From positions 1 through 64,000 of the forward strand of contig NZ_BDCA01000028.1 in NCBI RefSeq assembly GCF_001613265.1: DNA of 64,000 bases, read 5' to 3'. The translations under genes were made by a program, and so were the position numbers. This DNA comes from Nocardia vermiculata NBRC 100427 (GTDB lineage Bacteria; Actinomycetota; Actinomycetes; Mycobacteriales; Mycobacteriaceae). The notes under the pieces are model-generated. The model was not told where the DNA came from. It searched no databases and saw nothing but the letters and a program-made list of their open reading frames with translations. Below, piece by piece: positions 17,251 through 27,949 of this stretch (positions are counted from its first letter, which is position 1; every line of letters begins with the position of its first letter).

Positions 17251-18864
17251 TCAGATGAGCTCGAACCCCTTGTAGCCGGAGTCGGCCACATCGGCGATGA
17301 TCTGCCCGTACACCCCGAATCCTCCGACGAAGGGCATGAAAACCCGTGGGCGGCCAGGGATGTTCGCGCCCAGATACCAGGAGTTCGCGGCCGGCATCAG
17401 GGTCCCCGCGGCCCGCTCGGACAGTTCCCGCACCCAGGATTCGACGGCCTCCTCGGTTGCCTCGATGCCCACCGCGTCGTGCGCGGCGATGTGAGCGATC
17501 GCGTCGGCAACCCAGTCCACGTGCAGTTCCGAGTGCAACACCATATTGGCCAGCACCGAGGGGCTACCCGGACCGGTCAGATTGAAGAAGTTCGGGAACC
17601 CGTGGGTGCCCAGGCCGAGATAGGTGCGTGGCCCGGCCTGCCACGCCTGCTGCAGTGTGACGCCACCACGGCCTACGATGTTCACCTTGTCGAGCGAACC
17701 TGTCATGGCGTCGAAACCTGTTGCCAGCACCAAAGCATCGAGTTCGTGCAGTGTGTCACCGGTCCGCACGCCGGACGGTTCGATCGCGGTGATCGGGGTG
17801 GCGCGCAGGTTGATCAGCGAGACGTTGTCGCGGTTGAACGTCTCGAAATAGTGGTCGTCGGTGCAGATCCGCTTCGCCCCGATCGGATGGTCGGTAGGAA
17901 TCAGCAGCGCGGCGACCTCGGGATCGTCGATGACCGCGCGCACCTTCTCCTCCCAGAACGCGCGGGCCTCGTCGTTGGCGGCGCGGTCGGTCAGCTGGTC
18001 GACGAACGTCTTCGAGAACAGGACACCGCCCAGTTCCCAGCGCTTCTCGAAGGCCGCGCGGCGCTCGTCCGGCGACACGTCCAGGGTCGGCGTCGGGATC
18101 GCGTTGTGCGGGGATCCGCCGCCACTGGCGAAGGATGCGCGCCGCCGCTCCGCGTAGTCCTGTTTCTGGGCCCGTCGATCGTCGGCGGTGAGCGGCCGGT
18201 TCCCCGCCGGCACACTGAAATTCGGGGTGCGCTGGAACACGGAGAGATGGGTGGCCTGCTCGGCGACCTTCGGCACCGTCTGAATGCCCGATGATCCGGT
18301 CCCGATCACGCCCACCCGCTGCCCGGTGAAGTCCACACCGTCGTGCGGCCATTGCGAGGTGTGATAAATCGGGCCCACGAAATCCGAGAGTCCCGGAATG
18401 GCCGGAACGTTCGCATTCGACAGCGGACCGACGGCGGTGATCACATACTGCGTGTCGATCCGTTCGCCGGCATCGGTGTGCACCGTCCACCGGGTGCTCG
18501 CCTCGTCGAGGACGATATCGGTGACCCGGGTGCCGAAGGTGATATCGCGGCGCAGGTCGTAGCGGTCGGCGACATATTCGGCGTAACGCAGGATCTCGGG
18601 TTGCGTCGCGTACTTCTCACTCCAGTCCCAGTCCTGCTCCAGCTGCGGATCGAACGAGTACGAGTAGTCGACACTTTCGACGTCGCAGCGGGCACCCGGA
18701 TACCGGTTCCAGTACCAGACCCCGCCGACCCCGCCCCCGGCCTCGAACACGCGTACCCGCAGACCGTCGCTACGCAGCCGATGCAGCGCATACATGCCGG
18801 CGAACCCTGCACCGACGACAACGACGTCGAGGATGCCGGCGGATGCGGATGTCCCGTCGTTCAC
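17251..18864 (-). CDS. Type I Baeyer-Villiger monooxygenase
   Basis: 537 aa from the GTG at 18864 (NDGTSASAG); the 113 upstream codons in the frame are not family-like. Features in order: FAD loop VVGAGFAGMYALHRL; the region VWYWNRYPGARCDVES typical of cyclohexanone-type enzymes; the BVMO fingerprint FVGPIYHTSQWP (F-x-G-x3-H-x3-W-P); and the NADPH loop GVIGTGSSGIQ. These enzymes use NADPH and O2 to insert oxygen next to a ketone, making esters or lactones. In this cluster a steroid ketone is the likely substrate. The neighbouring esterase could cleave the product. Confidence 0.88.
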   Translation of the reverse strand: MNDGTSASAGILDVVVVGAGFAGMYALHRLRSDGLRVRVFEAGGGVGGVWYWNRYPGARCDVESVDYSYSFDPQLEQDWDWSEKYATQPEILRYAEYVADRYDLRRDITFGTRVTDIVLDEASTRWTVHTDAGERIDTQYVITAVGPLSNANVPAIPGLSDFVGPIYHTSQWPHDGVDFTGQRVGVIGTGSSGIQTVPKVAEQATHLSVFQRTPNFSVPAGNRPLTADDRRAQKQDYAERRRASFASGGGSPHNAIPTPTLDVSPDERRAAFEKRWELGGVLFSKTFVDQLTDRAANDEARAFWEEKVRAVIDDPEVAALLIPTDHPIGAKRICTDDHYFETFNRDNVSLINLRATPITAIEPSGVRTGDTLHELDALVLATGFDAMTGSLDKVNIVGRGGVTLQQAWQAGPRTYLGLGTHGFPNFFNLTGPGSPSVLANMVLHSELHVDWVADAIAHIAAHDAVGIEATEEAVESWVRELSERAAGTLMPAANSWYLGANIPGRPRVFMPFVGGFGVYGQIIADVADSGYKGFELI

Positions 18865-18977
18865 GGTCCCGCCTTTCGTTTGACGAACAGTGCAGGACCG
18901 ACGGTAAGTCGGAACGAGCGTACGGCCCGGCCCGCTTTCCGCTGATCGGAAGGGGAGCTGGGATAGAGTTCTGCCGG

Positions 18978-19304
18978 TCAGCGGGTGCTGTCGATCACCC
19001 ATTGCTGATAACCCGGATGCGTGTGGACGGCCGCGGTGGCGATCACCTGTGGCGTTTCGTCCGGGTGATGTTCTGCCATGAACGCGAGGATGTCGTCCAC
19101 CCGCGACCGGCGGGTGTGCAGGACCGCCAGCGTCTCCGGATCGTCCTGCACCGCACCATCCCACCGGTAGATGCTGCGTACCCCGGGGATGATGTTGCCG
19201 CACGCCACCAGCCCGGAATCCACCATGTCGCGGACCAGGCGCGCCAGGAGCTCCGGATCGCCGGCGGTGATCGAAACATCTACGACTTGTTCAGGTTCGG
19301 CCAT
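18978..19304 (-). CDS. cutA: CutA-family divalent-cation tolerance protein
   Basis: 108 aa, the usual CutA length, from the ATG at 19304. It contains the family pattern LLARLVRDMVDSGLVACGNIIPGVRSIYRWDGAVQDD, with the conserved ACGNI...SIYRW segment, and ends HPGYQQWV. CutA forms stable trimers; its role in metal tolerance is described in E. coli but its function in actinobacteria is unclear. The gene overlaps the upstream XRE regulator by 25 bp in another frame, so the two are co-transcribed. The region between it and the BVMO gene is short. Confidence 0.85.
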   Translation of the reverse strand: MAEPEQVVDVSITAGDPELLARLVRDMVDSGLVACGNIIPGVRSIYRWDGAVQDDPETLAVLHTRRSRVDDILAFMAEHHPDETPQVIATAAVHTHPGYQQWVIDSTR

Positions 19305-19915
19305 GTCTTCAAGTGTCCCTGAGTGCGGGCCATGTCGCGGATCAGGGCTTCGCTCGTGGCGCGCTCTCTCGCCACAGCGCACCAGCCGTGAACGACCGAC
19401 CCGACATAGGACTGTCCGGCCCACATTCCGCGCATCATCTGCCCGTGAGGATGCAGTTCGAAGTACAAAGTCCCCTTCGACCGCACCGAACCGTCCGCTG
19501 CGACATACCAGCCCATGAATGCTTCGGAGTCGTACAGCTTCATCTCGCCGGTCCACGCGTATGAGCCTTCGGCCACCGGACGGGCGCGGGCGCCGGCGAG
19601 TTGGAGCCACTGCCCATCCTGTTCGATACGCAGCTCCAGCGAGTCGATTCGCTCGGCCGTATCGCCGAACGCTTGTCCCGAGTACCACCAGTCTCCGGAG
19701 AAGTCGAGGCCGCTCGGGGTTTTGCCTGCCAGGGTGTTGAGCGAAACATCCAACACGTCCGACAGGCGAACCAGCTCCGACACAGTCGGCTCAGATTCGC
19801 CTGTCTCCCAACGAGAAACGGTCTTCTGGTCGGTGCCGACCAGCTTCGCCAGCTGGGCCTGCGAATAGTCGCACGCCTTCCTTCGCTGCCGGACGACGTC
19901 CCCGGTAACGCTCAC
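19280..19915 (-). CDS. XRE-family regulator with an extra C-terminal domain
   Basis: 211 aa. Residues 5-62 are a clear Cro/CI helix-turn-helix (VVRQRRKACDYSQAQLAKLVGTDQKTVSRWETGESEPTVSELVRLSDVLDVSLNTLAG). The remaining ~140 residues form a Trp/Tyr/Gly-rich beta domain (FSGDWWYSGQAF, EGSYAWTGEMKLYD, GTLYFELHPHGQMMRGMWAGQSYVGSVVHGWCAV) that looks like a barrel able to bind a small molecule. I do not recognise this domain. A palindrome in its promoter at 19960 suggests autoregulation, and the overlapping cutA gene is probably under the same control. Confidence 0.8.
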   Translation of the reverse strand: MSVTGDVVRQRRKACDYSQAQLAKLVGTDQKTVSRWETGESEPTVSELVRLSDVLDVSLNTLAGKTPSGLDFSGDWWYSGQAFGDTAERIDSLELRIEQDGQWLQLAGARARPVAEGSYAWTGEMKLYDSEAFMGWYVAADGSVRSKGTLYFELHPHGQMMRGMWAGQSYVGSVVHGWCAVARERATSEALIRDMARTQGHLKTWPNLNKS

Positions 19916-19959
19916 CGTCGAAACCTCTCGTCGGGGTGGTGTGGAATGTCGATACTATC

Positions 19960-19979
19960 GTCAGACCAATATGTCTGAC
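19960..19979. promoter_or_regulatory. Palindromic operator in front of the XRE gene
   Basis: GTCAGAC-caatat-GTCTGAC is a perfect 7-bp inverted repeat 45 bp upstream of the XRE start. It lies between that gene and the divergent reading frames at 20008, so it is a likely operator for the XRE protein. Confidence 0.55.
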
Positions 19980-20007
19980 TAGACAGTGGTGACTATGAGG
20001 TGCATCA

Positions 20008-20097
20008 TTGCGCTACGTCCCGACGCCAGGTTGGGAAGAAGTTTTGCGGCGCCGAGCGCGAACCCAACCACTCTCGGACCTGGGAGGTCGACGATGA
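20008..20097 (+). CDS. Possible very small protein, coupled to the next frame
   Basis: A 29-codon frame from a TTG reads LRYVPTPGWEEVLRRRARTQPLSDLGGRR and its TGA overlaps the ATG at 20094 (ATGA). The composition (WEEVLRRRA) looks like a real small basic protein, and overlap coupling supports it, but the start codon and ribosome site are weak. Confidence 0.3.
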   Translation: MRYVPTPGWEEVLRRRARTQPLSDLGGRR

Positions 20098-20651
20098 GGG
20101 CAAGACCAACAGCTCTCGGCTGGATCTCCGACGAGGTCAGCGACTCGCCGCGTTGGGATGAGGCGCAATTGCGGCGCCTCGCGCGGTACCTCGGTTATGA
20201 ACTCGTCTGGCCGGCCGCCAGCCTGCTGCCACTCCCAGATCTGGTGCGCGAGGCAGATGTCGACGCCGTGCTGACCCCGTCGACTACGCACCTGGACGCG
20301 CTCACGCTCAACGCGGTGATGGCCCTGGTGGATGTGGAGACGGTGCTGCCGCGGCTGTCGTTCGCGAAGTGGCCGGACCTCGAGCACCGAGGGGGCATCG
20401 GATGTCGGTCTTCTGATCCTCGCGATCTTGCTGTCGGTGGCCGTGTACTGCGCGATCACCTACTGGCCGCAAGGGTAGTTGCCGCAGCAAATCGAGAGGT
20501 TGAAGCTGCCGGGCCGGCTGGTTGTCGGCGCGATCCGGCGCCTGCTACCTCCGTCTATGCCGGAGGCCGGGACTCGGGCGGTCGTGCGCTGCCCCGTGAT
20601 GGTGTTATCGAGGTGGGACAGTTTCGGCTCGACACCTTCGAGGAGTTGCCG
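20094..20651 (+). other. Recombinase-like small ORF remnant fused in frame to the next gene
   Basis: From the ATG at 20094 (GGGAGG upstream) the frame reads RPTALGWISDEVSDSPRWDEAQLRRLARYLGYELVW and then ADVDAVLTPSTTHLDALTLN. From memory this is like short 100-residue actinobacterial proteins annotated as recombinase-like. Such a protein should stop near 20400, but here the frame runs on without a stop into the LLM oxidoreductase start at 20652. Either a frameshift removed the stop or the run-on is spurious. In another frame, 20406-20480 encodes a hydrophobic stretch (DVGLLILAILLSVAVYCAITYW) before a stop, which hints at a disturbed gene. Confidence 0.35.
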
Positions 20652-21668
20652 GTGAAAGTCAATCTGCAGGTCGATGCGAATCCGCGGAAGGTGCTCGACG
20701 ACACTCGGGTGCTCAGTGGGGCGGGCGCGGACGGGTTGTTCACCTTCGAGGGGCAGCACGATGTGTTTCTGCCGCTGACGGTGGCCGCGGGGAATTCCTC
20801 GGCGAATGTGATGACCAATGTGGCGATCGCGGGTCCGCGTAGTCCGCTGCATCTGGCGCACGCTGCCTACGATCTGCAGGTGTACAGCGAGGGGCGGTTC
20901 CGGTTGGGGCTGGGGTCGCAGATCCGCCCGCATATCGAGAAACGCTACGGCGCCACCTGGGGTAAGCCGGCGGCCCGGATGCGGGAGACCGTGGCGGCAG
21001 TCCGAGCGATCCTGACCGCGTGGGAGGGCGAGCAGCCGTTGAACTTTCGAGGGGAGTTCTTCACGCACACGCTGATGCCGCCGACATTCGATCCGGGGCC
21101 GAACCCGTTCGGGCCGCCGTCGGTGCTGCTGGGCGCGCTGGGGCCGATCATGACGCGGACCGCGGCCGAGGTGGCCGACGGGCTGCTCGTCATGCCGTTC
21201 AACAGTGCACGTCATCTCGCCGAGCGGACCCTGCCCGCCGTCGCCGAGGGGCTGCGCAGGTCCGAGCGCGATATGGCCGACTTCGAGGTCATTCCCCAGG
21301 TCATGGTCGCGATGGGCCGGACGGACGCGGCACTGCGGGCCGCGATCGACGGAGTCGCCTCGCTGATCGGCTTCTATGGATCGACGCCCGCGTATCTCCC
21401 GGTGCTCGAGGTCGAAGGATGGGACGGCGTGCACGCCGAGCTCAACGCCTGCACCAAGTCGGGGCAGTTCGCGCGGATGCGGGAACTGGTCACCGAACCG
21501 ATGGTTCGCACGATCGGGGTGGCGGGGACGCCGCAGGAATGTGCGCACCAGATCTACGACCGTTTCGGAGCCGTGGCCGCGGAGGTCTGCTGCTATTTCC
21601 CCGGATACGATCCCGCCCTCGACGATATCGGCGAACTGATCGCGGCGCTGCACGCGGCGGGAGAGTAA
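20652..21668 (+). CDS. LLM-class (F420-type) oxidoreductase
   Basis: 338 aa from the GTG at 20652, which has GAGGAG 7 nt upstream and coincides with the start of family homology (KVNLQVDANPRKVL). Visible family parts: FEGQHDVFLPLTVAA, NVAIAGPRSPLHLAHAAYDLQ, YSEGRFRLGLGSQIRPHIEKRYG and AAVRAILTAWEG. Members of this TIGR03617-like group use coenzyme F420 or FMN in hydride transfer. The enoyl-CoA hydratase gene starts 2 nt after its stop, so the pair probably acts in one pathway, perhaps lipid or sterol side-chain breakdown; that is inference. Confidence 0.8.
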   Translation: MKVNLQVDANPRKVLDDTRVLSGAGADGLFTFEGQHDVFLPLTVAAGNSSANVMTNVAIAGPRSPLHLAHAAYDLQVYSEGRFRLGLGSQIRPHIEKRYGATWGKPAARMRETVAAVRAILTAWEGEQPLNFRGEFFTHTLMPPTFDPGPNPFGPPSVLLGALGPIMTRTAAEVADGLLVMPFNSARHLAERTLPAVAEGLRRSERDMADFEVIPQVMVAMGRTDAALRAAIDGVASLIGFYGSTPAYLPVLEVEGWDGVHAELNACTKSGQFARMRELVTEPMVRTIGVAGTPQECAHQIYDRFGAVAAEVCCYFPGYDPALDDIGELIAALHAAGE

Positions 21669-21670
21669 CG

Positions 21671-22462
21671 GTGAGCCCCGATCTGACAGTCGACATCGAC
21701 GACGGCGTCGCCGTACTGACCCTCTCCCGCCCACAACATCGCAACGCCTACACCGCCGACATGGGCCGACTACTCAGCGCCGCCTACCGCGACTGCGATG
21801 CTCGCGACGATATCCGCGCGATCGTGCTGACCGGGGCCGGTGACTGCTTCTGCGTGGGCGCCGACTTGAGCGTCGGCTCCGAACCGTTCGACGCCACCGG
21901 CGCGGATTTCACTGCCTCCCCGATCGATCCGCCGGCCTTCGAATTGAGCACTCCGGTCATCGCGGCGGTGAACGGCCACGCCATCGGTATCGGTCTGACC
22001 ATCGCCTTGCAGGCCGACTTCCGGATCCTGGCAGCCGACTCCAAATACGCTGTGCCGCAAGTGCGTCGCGGCGTCGTCCCGGATTGTATGTCGCATTGGA
22101 CGCTGATTCATCTCGCCGGTGTCGCGGCGGCCACGGAAGTGTTGCTGACCGGCCGCACCTTCACCGCGCGAGAAGCACTCGAGCTGAAGATCGCGACCCG
22201 GATCGCCGACAACGGTGCGGTACTGGACGAGGCCATGACTCTGGCCCGCGATTTCGCCGAGAACGTGGCGCCGACCTCGGCGGCGCTGACGAAAAGATTA
22301 CTGTGGGACACCACGATTCGCGGTTACACCCCACGGCAGGTCGCCGAGCGGGAGACCGAGATGCACCACCAGGTGATGGGTTCGCCGGACGCCGCCGAGG
22401 GGGTCGCCGCATTCCGGGAGCGCCGCCGGCCGCGATGGACCGGGGCGCCTGCCCGGGACTAG
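21671..22462 (+). CDS. Enoyl-CoA hydratase/isomerase family protein
   Basis: 263 aa from the GTG at 21671, two nucleotides after the LLM oxidoreductase stop. It carries crotonase features: RPQHRNAYTADM near residue 20, GAGDCFCVGADLSVG (CoA/oxyanion loop), and PVIAAVNGHAIGIGLTIALQADFRILA. The second acid position is in the segment VRRGVVPDCMSHW, where most hydratases have a Glu; here it is Asp or absent, so isomerase or another crotonase activity is possible. It is probably translated together with the LLM gene. Confidence 0.82.
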   Translation: MSPDLTVDIDDGVAVLTLSRPQHRNAYTADMGRLLSAAYRDCDARDDIRAIVLTGAGDCFCVGADLSVGSEPFDATGADFTASPIDPPAFELSTPVIAAVNGHAIGIGLTIALQADFRILAADSKYAVPQVRRGVVPDCMSHWTLIHLAGVAAATEVLLTGRTFTAREALELKIATRIADNGAVLDEAMTLARDFAENVAPTSAALTKRLLWDTTIRGYTPRQVAERETEMHHQVMGSPDAAEGVAAFRERRRPRWTGAPARD

Positions 22463-22466
22463 AGCC

Positions 22467-23585
<1,119 letters not shown>

Positions 23586-23589
<4 letters not shown>

Positions 23590-24530
23590 GGCACCGCGAT
23601 GACGAGTTTGCCGGCGTTGTGGCTCTTGTCGAGTCTGCGGTGAATGTTCACGATGTCGTCGAGCGGCATGGTTGCCGCGATTTTCGGTTCCGCGAGACCG
23701 CGTTCGAATATCGGGGTCATCTCGGTGAGGCGGCGCCGTTCCCGTGTGAGGAAGATCCCGTAGAGGGTTTGATTGCGCTGGTAGAGGTCGTCGAGTCGGC
23801 CGTCGGGGGCGAGTATGGTGGCGATTCGCCCGCCGTCGCGGGTGGCTTTCGAACTGCCGCCGATATTGGCGCCGCCGACGGTATCGAGTACCGCGTCCAC
23901 GCCCAGACCGTCGGTATGCGCGCGGGCCACCTCGACGAAGTCCTCGCTCTGGTAGTCGACAGGGGTTGCGCCCAGTTCACGCAGCAGCTCTTGATGGTCG
24001 GGCCCCGCGGTGGACAGCACCGCCGCCCCGGCGGCCTTGGCGAACTGGACCGCGAAGCTGCCGACGCCACCGCTGCCACCGTGTACCAGCACGGTCTGGC
24101 CGGGCCGCACCTCGAGCCGCCGCACGATCGCTTCCCAGGCGGTGCCGCCCGCGAGCGGTATCGCGGCGGCCTCCTCGAAGGACAGCGACGGTGGTTTCGG
24201 GGCGACGATCGAGGCGGCGGCGACGTGGTACTGCGCATACGCGCCACCACCGGTGGCCAGTTCCGACGTGTAGTACACCTCGTCGCCGGCCACCACATCG
24301 GTGACACCGTCACCCACCTGCTCGACCACTCCGGCGACATCGCTGCCGATGATGGTCGGAAGCGGCAGGGCGGGATTGGCCATACCCTTGCGGATCAGGC
24401 CGTCGACCGGGTTCGCGCTGGAGGCACGGATTCGCACCAGCACCTCGCCGGGCCCGGGTACCGGTGCCTCGACCTCTTCGATGCCCAACTCCTCCGGATC
24501 ACCGAACTCTCGTAGAACTGCTGCGCGCAT
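23586..24530 (-). CDS. Zinc-type quinone oxidoreductase (NADPH)
   Basis: 314 aa, medium-chain dehydrogenase/reductase of the quinone-reductase type. N-terminal GroES part: MRAAVLREFGDPEEL, GEVLVRIRASSANPVDGLIRKG, PTIIGSDVAGVVEQVGDGV. The Rossmann part has VHGGSGGVGSFAVQFAKAAGA and an STAGPDHQELLRELGATPVDY segment. No structural-zinc Cys cluster is seen, which is typical of quinone reductases. It starts the three-gene operon with the DoxX and methyltransferase genes. Confidence 0.85.
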
Positions 24531-24598
24531 GCGGTGCCTCCCATCCTCGATGAGCCGGCCGGCCCGCTGACGAAGCCGACCGCGCTGGTGAACGCGGC

Positions 24599-26059
24599 TC
24601 AGCCCGCCACCGCGCCGGACGTGCTCTGATCCGGCAGGGTGCGGATCAGCTTCCGGTTGGCGAAGCCGAACATCCCCAACTCCGACAGCTCACGGCCGAA
24701 TCCGGACTGCTTCACGCCGCCGAAGGGGAGATCGGCCTGCGTGGAGGTCGGCTGGTTGATCCACACCATCCCGCTGTCGATCCGCTCCGCGACCGCGCGG
24801 GCACGCTCGATATCGCTGCTGTAGACCGTGGCGCCGAGACCGTATTTCGACGAGTTCGCCAGGTCGACGGCCTCGTTCTCGTCGGCGACCCGGTAGACCA
24901 CCGCCACCGGTCCGAACAGTTCCTCGGAGTAGGCGCGCATCTTCGGGGTGACGTCGGTGAGCACCGTCGCTTCGACGAATGCGTCTCGTTTTCCGGGCGC
25001 GGGCACGTCGGGCTGCCCGCCGCCGGTCACCACCGTCGCACCCTTGTCGCGGGCGTCGCGAACCTGCTCGAGCAGGTCTTGCGCGGCCTTCGCCGAGGAC
25101 AGCGGGCCCAGGGAGGTCTGTGGATCGCCGGGATCGCCGGGGCGCAGCGCGGCGAAGCGTTGCGCCAGGCCGGCCACGAAGTCGTCGCACAGATCGTCGG
25201 GGACGATGAAGCGTTTGGCGGCGACGCAGCTCTGACCCGTGTTGGCGAGGCGTCCGCTCGTCGCCGCATCGAGGGTGGCGTCCAGGTTGTCGCCGTCGAG
25301 CACGATGAACGGGTCGCTGCCGCCGAGCTCGAGGACGCACTTCTTCACGTGCCGTCCGGCGATCTCGGCGACCGTGGCACCGGCGGCGTCACTACCGGTC
25401 AGCGACACCCCCTGCACCGCCGGATGGGCGAGCACCCGCTCGACGTCGGAGTGCCGCAGGAACAGGTTGTTGTAGACCCCTTCCGGGGTGCCGGCGTCGG
25501 CGAAGATCTTCTGTATCTCGAGGGCGGTCAGGGCGCAGTTCTTGGCATGTTTGAGCAGGATTGTGTTGCCCAGCACCAGGTTCGGTGCGGCGAAGCGCAC
25601 CACCTGGTACAGCGGGAAGTTCCACGGCTCCACGCCCAGCAGCACACCCAGTGGCGCGTTGACGATCTGTGCCTCGCCTTCGTCGACCTCGAGCGGGGTG
25701 GGCTGCAGGAATCGCGGGCCGTTGTCGCCGTAGTACTGCAGGATGCTCGCCGCCAGGTCGACTTCCCATTCACTTTCGGAGAGCCGTTTCCCCATCTCAC
25801 GGGTCATCAGCTGGGCGAGGTCGTTCTTGCGGGCACGCATCAGTCCCGCGGCGTCGGCGACGATCCGGGCCCGCTGCTCCACCGGGGTGTCACGCCACGA
25901 CCGGTATGCCGCATGTGCGCGCTCGAGCAGGGCGTCGAGCTGCGCGGTTTCCAGATACGGCAGTTCGGCGAGGGTGTGCCCCGTGTAGGGGTCGACCGTT
26001 TCGAAGGGCTCCGCATCGGGGCCGGAGGCGCTCATGGGCTGGACATTGGTCGATGTCAT
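24599..26059 (-). CDS. Aldehyde dehydrogenase, succinate-semialdehyde type
   Basis: 486 aa from the ATG at 26059, with GGAGTG 8 nt upstream. Aldehyde-dehydrogenase residues are clear: N147 (EPWNFP), the general base E244 (LELGGSDPF) and nucleophile C278 ([10 protein letters not shown]). The short form and LELGGSDPF are like GabD1/succinate-semialdehyde dehydrogenases of mycobacteria, which make succinate from its semialdehyde. It stands alone between the quinone-reductase operon and the molybdopterin oxidoreductase. Other semialdehyde substrates cannot be excluded. Confidence 0.85.
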   Translation of the reverse strand: MTSTNVQPMSASGPDAEPFETVDPYTGHTLAELPYLETAQLDALLERAHAAYRSWRDTPVEQRARIVADAAGLMRARKNDLAQLMTREMGKRLSESEWEVDLAASILQYYGDNGPRFLQPTPLEVDEGEAQIVNAPLGVLLGVEPWNFPLYQVVRFAAPNLVLGNTILLKHAKNCALTALEIQKIFADAGTPEGVYNNLFLRHSDVERVLAHPAVQGVSLTGSDAAGATVAEIAGRHVKKCVLELGGSDPFIVLDGDNLDATLDAATSGRLANTGQSCVAAKRFIVPDDLCDDFVAGLAQRFAALRPGDPGDPQTSLGPLSSAKAAQDLLEQVRDARDKGATVVTGGGQPDVPAPGKRDAFVEATVLTDVTPKMRAYSEELFGPVAVVYRVADENEAVDLANSSKYGLGATVYSSDIERARAVAERIDSGMVWINQPTSTQADLPFGGVKQSGFGRELSELGMFGFANRKLIRTLPDQSTSGAVAG

Positions 26060-26171
26060 CGCGCACCACTCCTCGTACGACGTGATCCGGTGCCGGTGTC
26101 CCGGCATCGAGTGGTGGCTACCCGCGTACGGAGAATGAAACCACGTTCGCCGCGAGCAGGTGGAACGACGG

Positions 26172-27824
26172 TCAGCGCACTCGCACCGTGCGGGAATGCC
26201 ATCCGGTGGCGCCGTCCGGTACGGGTGGGCGGCGTTGCTCGGTTTGGGTCGCCCCGGTGGTATCGGTGGCGCGGACGTGGAGGGTGTGCGTGCCCGGTGT
26301 CGCGTCCCAGCGGTAGGTCCACTGCCGCCAGGTGTCGGTCGAATATTCGGCCGTGAGATCGGCGGGCTGCCAGGGGCCGTCGTCCACCTGGATCTCCACC
26401 TTCTCGATCCCGCGATGCTGCGCCCATGCCACGCCGGCGACCGTGACCGGGCCCGGTGTCAGGGTGGCGAAACCGGCGGGGACGTCGATCCGTGAGGCGG
26501 TCTTGATCGGTCCGAGCTCCGACCAGCCCCGTGTGGTCCAATATGCTTGGGCGCGATCGAATCTCGTCACCTCGAGGTCGACCACCCACTTGGTCGCGGA
26601 CACGTAGCCGTAGAGTCCGGGGACCACCATCCGCGCCGGGTAGCCGTGGTCGAGCGGCAGCGGTGCACCGTTCATGCCGACGGCGAGCAGCGCGTCGCGA
26701 CCGTCGGTGAGTGCCTCGAGAGGAGTGCCCGCGGTGAAACCGTCGGCACTGCGCGACAGCACCATATCGGCATCACCGTGGATGCCTGCCTCGCGCAGCA
26801 GATCGGCCAGGCGGTAACCGGTCCACACCGCATTACCCGCCAGGTCGCCGCCGACCTCGTTGGAGACGCAGGTGAGGGTGACCATGCGCGAGACCGCCGG
26901 GCGGCGGCGCAGATCTTCCATCGTGAATTCCACAGTGCGATCCACCATTCCGTGGATTCGCAGACTCCAGTCGGCACTGCTCACGGCGGGGACCTGCAGC
27001 GCGGTATCGATCCGGTAGAACTCGTCGTTCGGGGTGACGAACTCCGTCAGGCCCGGCACCGCGCGGGTCATCGCGGGAGTCGGTGCGGGCGCGGGCGAGA
27101 CCGCCTGGGGGACCAGGAATTTACCGCGTTCCTCGGCCACCGAGCGCAACGTGGCCGAGAGGTATCGCCCGACGGCCGCGGCGCCGACCGCGACGACTCC
27201 GACCCCGACGGCGATGCCCATGAACCGGCGACGCGACAATGCCGGTGTCGCGGCAACCTCGGCAGGCGGCGTCGTATCGTGTTGCGGCAGTTCCGGTGGA
27301 GCACCCGAACCGGGCGTCGATCGAGATGCCGGGCTGTCCGTCACGGGACTTCGGACCAGCAATCGCAACGCGATCAGTCCCGCGACCACTCCGAATATCG
27401 TCGGCACCACGAACCATCCGGTGGCCGCCGGACGCTGCAGTGCCGCCACACCTATCGCGACGCCGAGTACGACGAACAACGCACTTCCGATCCGCCACCG
27501 CCGCTCCAGCACTCCGCTCAGTGCGGCGAGGATCAGCATCACGATCCCCATCGAGGCGAACAGCACATCCTTGTCGTGGGTGCCGAAACGCCGGATCGCC
27601 GCCTCCCGCAGCCCCTGCGGCGTGTGGTCTACCACGGTCGAACCGGCCACGAAGAACGGCGAGGCGTCCGGATCGACGAGCGCGGCCACCAGCTCGCCGA
27701 TGCCGAGTACCGCCGCCCCGGCAAGGACCCCGGCGAGGGCGGCCGCTGCGAGCCCGGATCGGCCCTGGCTCCACGCGTGCGCCTCGTGCGCCGGCTGCCC
27801 GGTATCGGTGTCGGTATCGGCCAT
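26172..27824 (-). CDS. Membrane molybdopterin oxidoreductase, sulfite-oxidase family
   Basis: 550 aa from the ATG at 27824 (GAGGAGAC upstream). Four or so membrane helices fill residues 20-170 ([74 protein letters not shown]). Then comes [13 protein letters not shown], resembling an internal twin-arginine segment, and a sulfite-oxidase-type fold with the molybdenum-binding Cys in [23 protein letters not shown] and a C-terminal dimerisation domain ([13 protein letters not shown]). This arrangement is known for membrane-tethered YedY-like enzymes of actinobacteria. It is the last gene downstream of SigK/RskA on the same strand, so it may belong to that stress module. Confidence 0.85.
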   Translation of the reverse strand: MADTDTDTGQPAHEAHAWSQGRSGLAAAALAGVLAGAAVLGIGELVAALVDPDASPFFVAGSTVVDHTPQGLREAAIRRFGTHDKDVLFASMGIVMLILAALSGVLERRWRIGSALFVVLGVAIGVAALQRPAATGWFVVPTIFGVVAGLIALRLLVRSPVTDSPASRSTPGSGAPPELPQHDTTPPAEVAATPALSRRRFMGIAVGVGVVAVGAAAVGRYLSATLRSVAEERGKFLVPQAVSPAPAPTPAMTRAVPGLTEFVTPNDEFYRIDTALQVPAVSSADWSLRIHGMVDRTVEFTMEDLRRRPAVSRMVTLTCVSNEVGGDLAGNAVWTGYRLADLLREAGIHGDADMVLSRSADGFTAGTPLEALTDGRDALLAVGMNGAPLPLDHGYPARMVVPGLYGYVSATKWVVDLEVTRFDRAQAYWTTRGWSELGPIKTASRIDVPAGFATLTPGPVTVAGVAWAQHRGIEKVEIQVDDGPWQPADLTAEYSTDTWRQWTYRWDATPGTHTLHVRATDTTGATQTEQRRPPVPDGATGWHSRTVRVR

Positions 27825-27949
27825 GTCTCCTCGATTCCACCCTGGTCGGGTGAGGAATTCGTGCCACCGGCCGGTCCGGACGGCTCGAACCCACCTCGGT
27901 TGTACCCGGTCCGCCGGCATGGACCGACCCGGGCAGGCGCCGCCGCCTG

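Noticed and set aside
19986-21668. One 560-aa gene
   Set aside because: LLM-oxidoreductase homology and a good ribosome site start at 20652; the part before is unrelated, so a single fused gene is unlikely.
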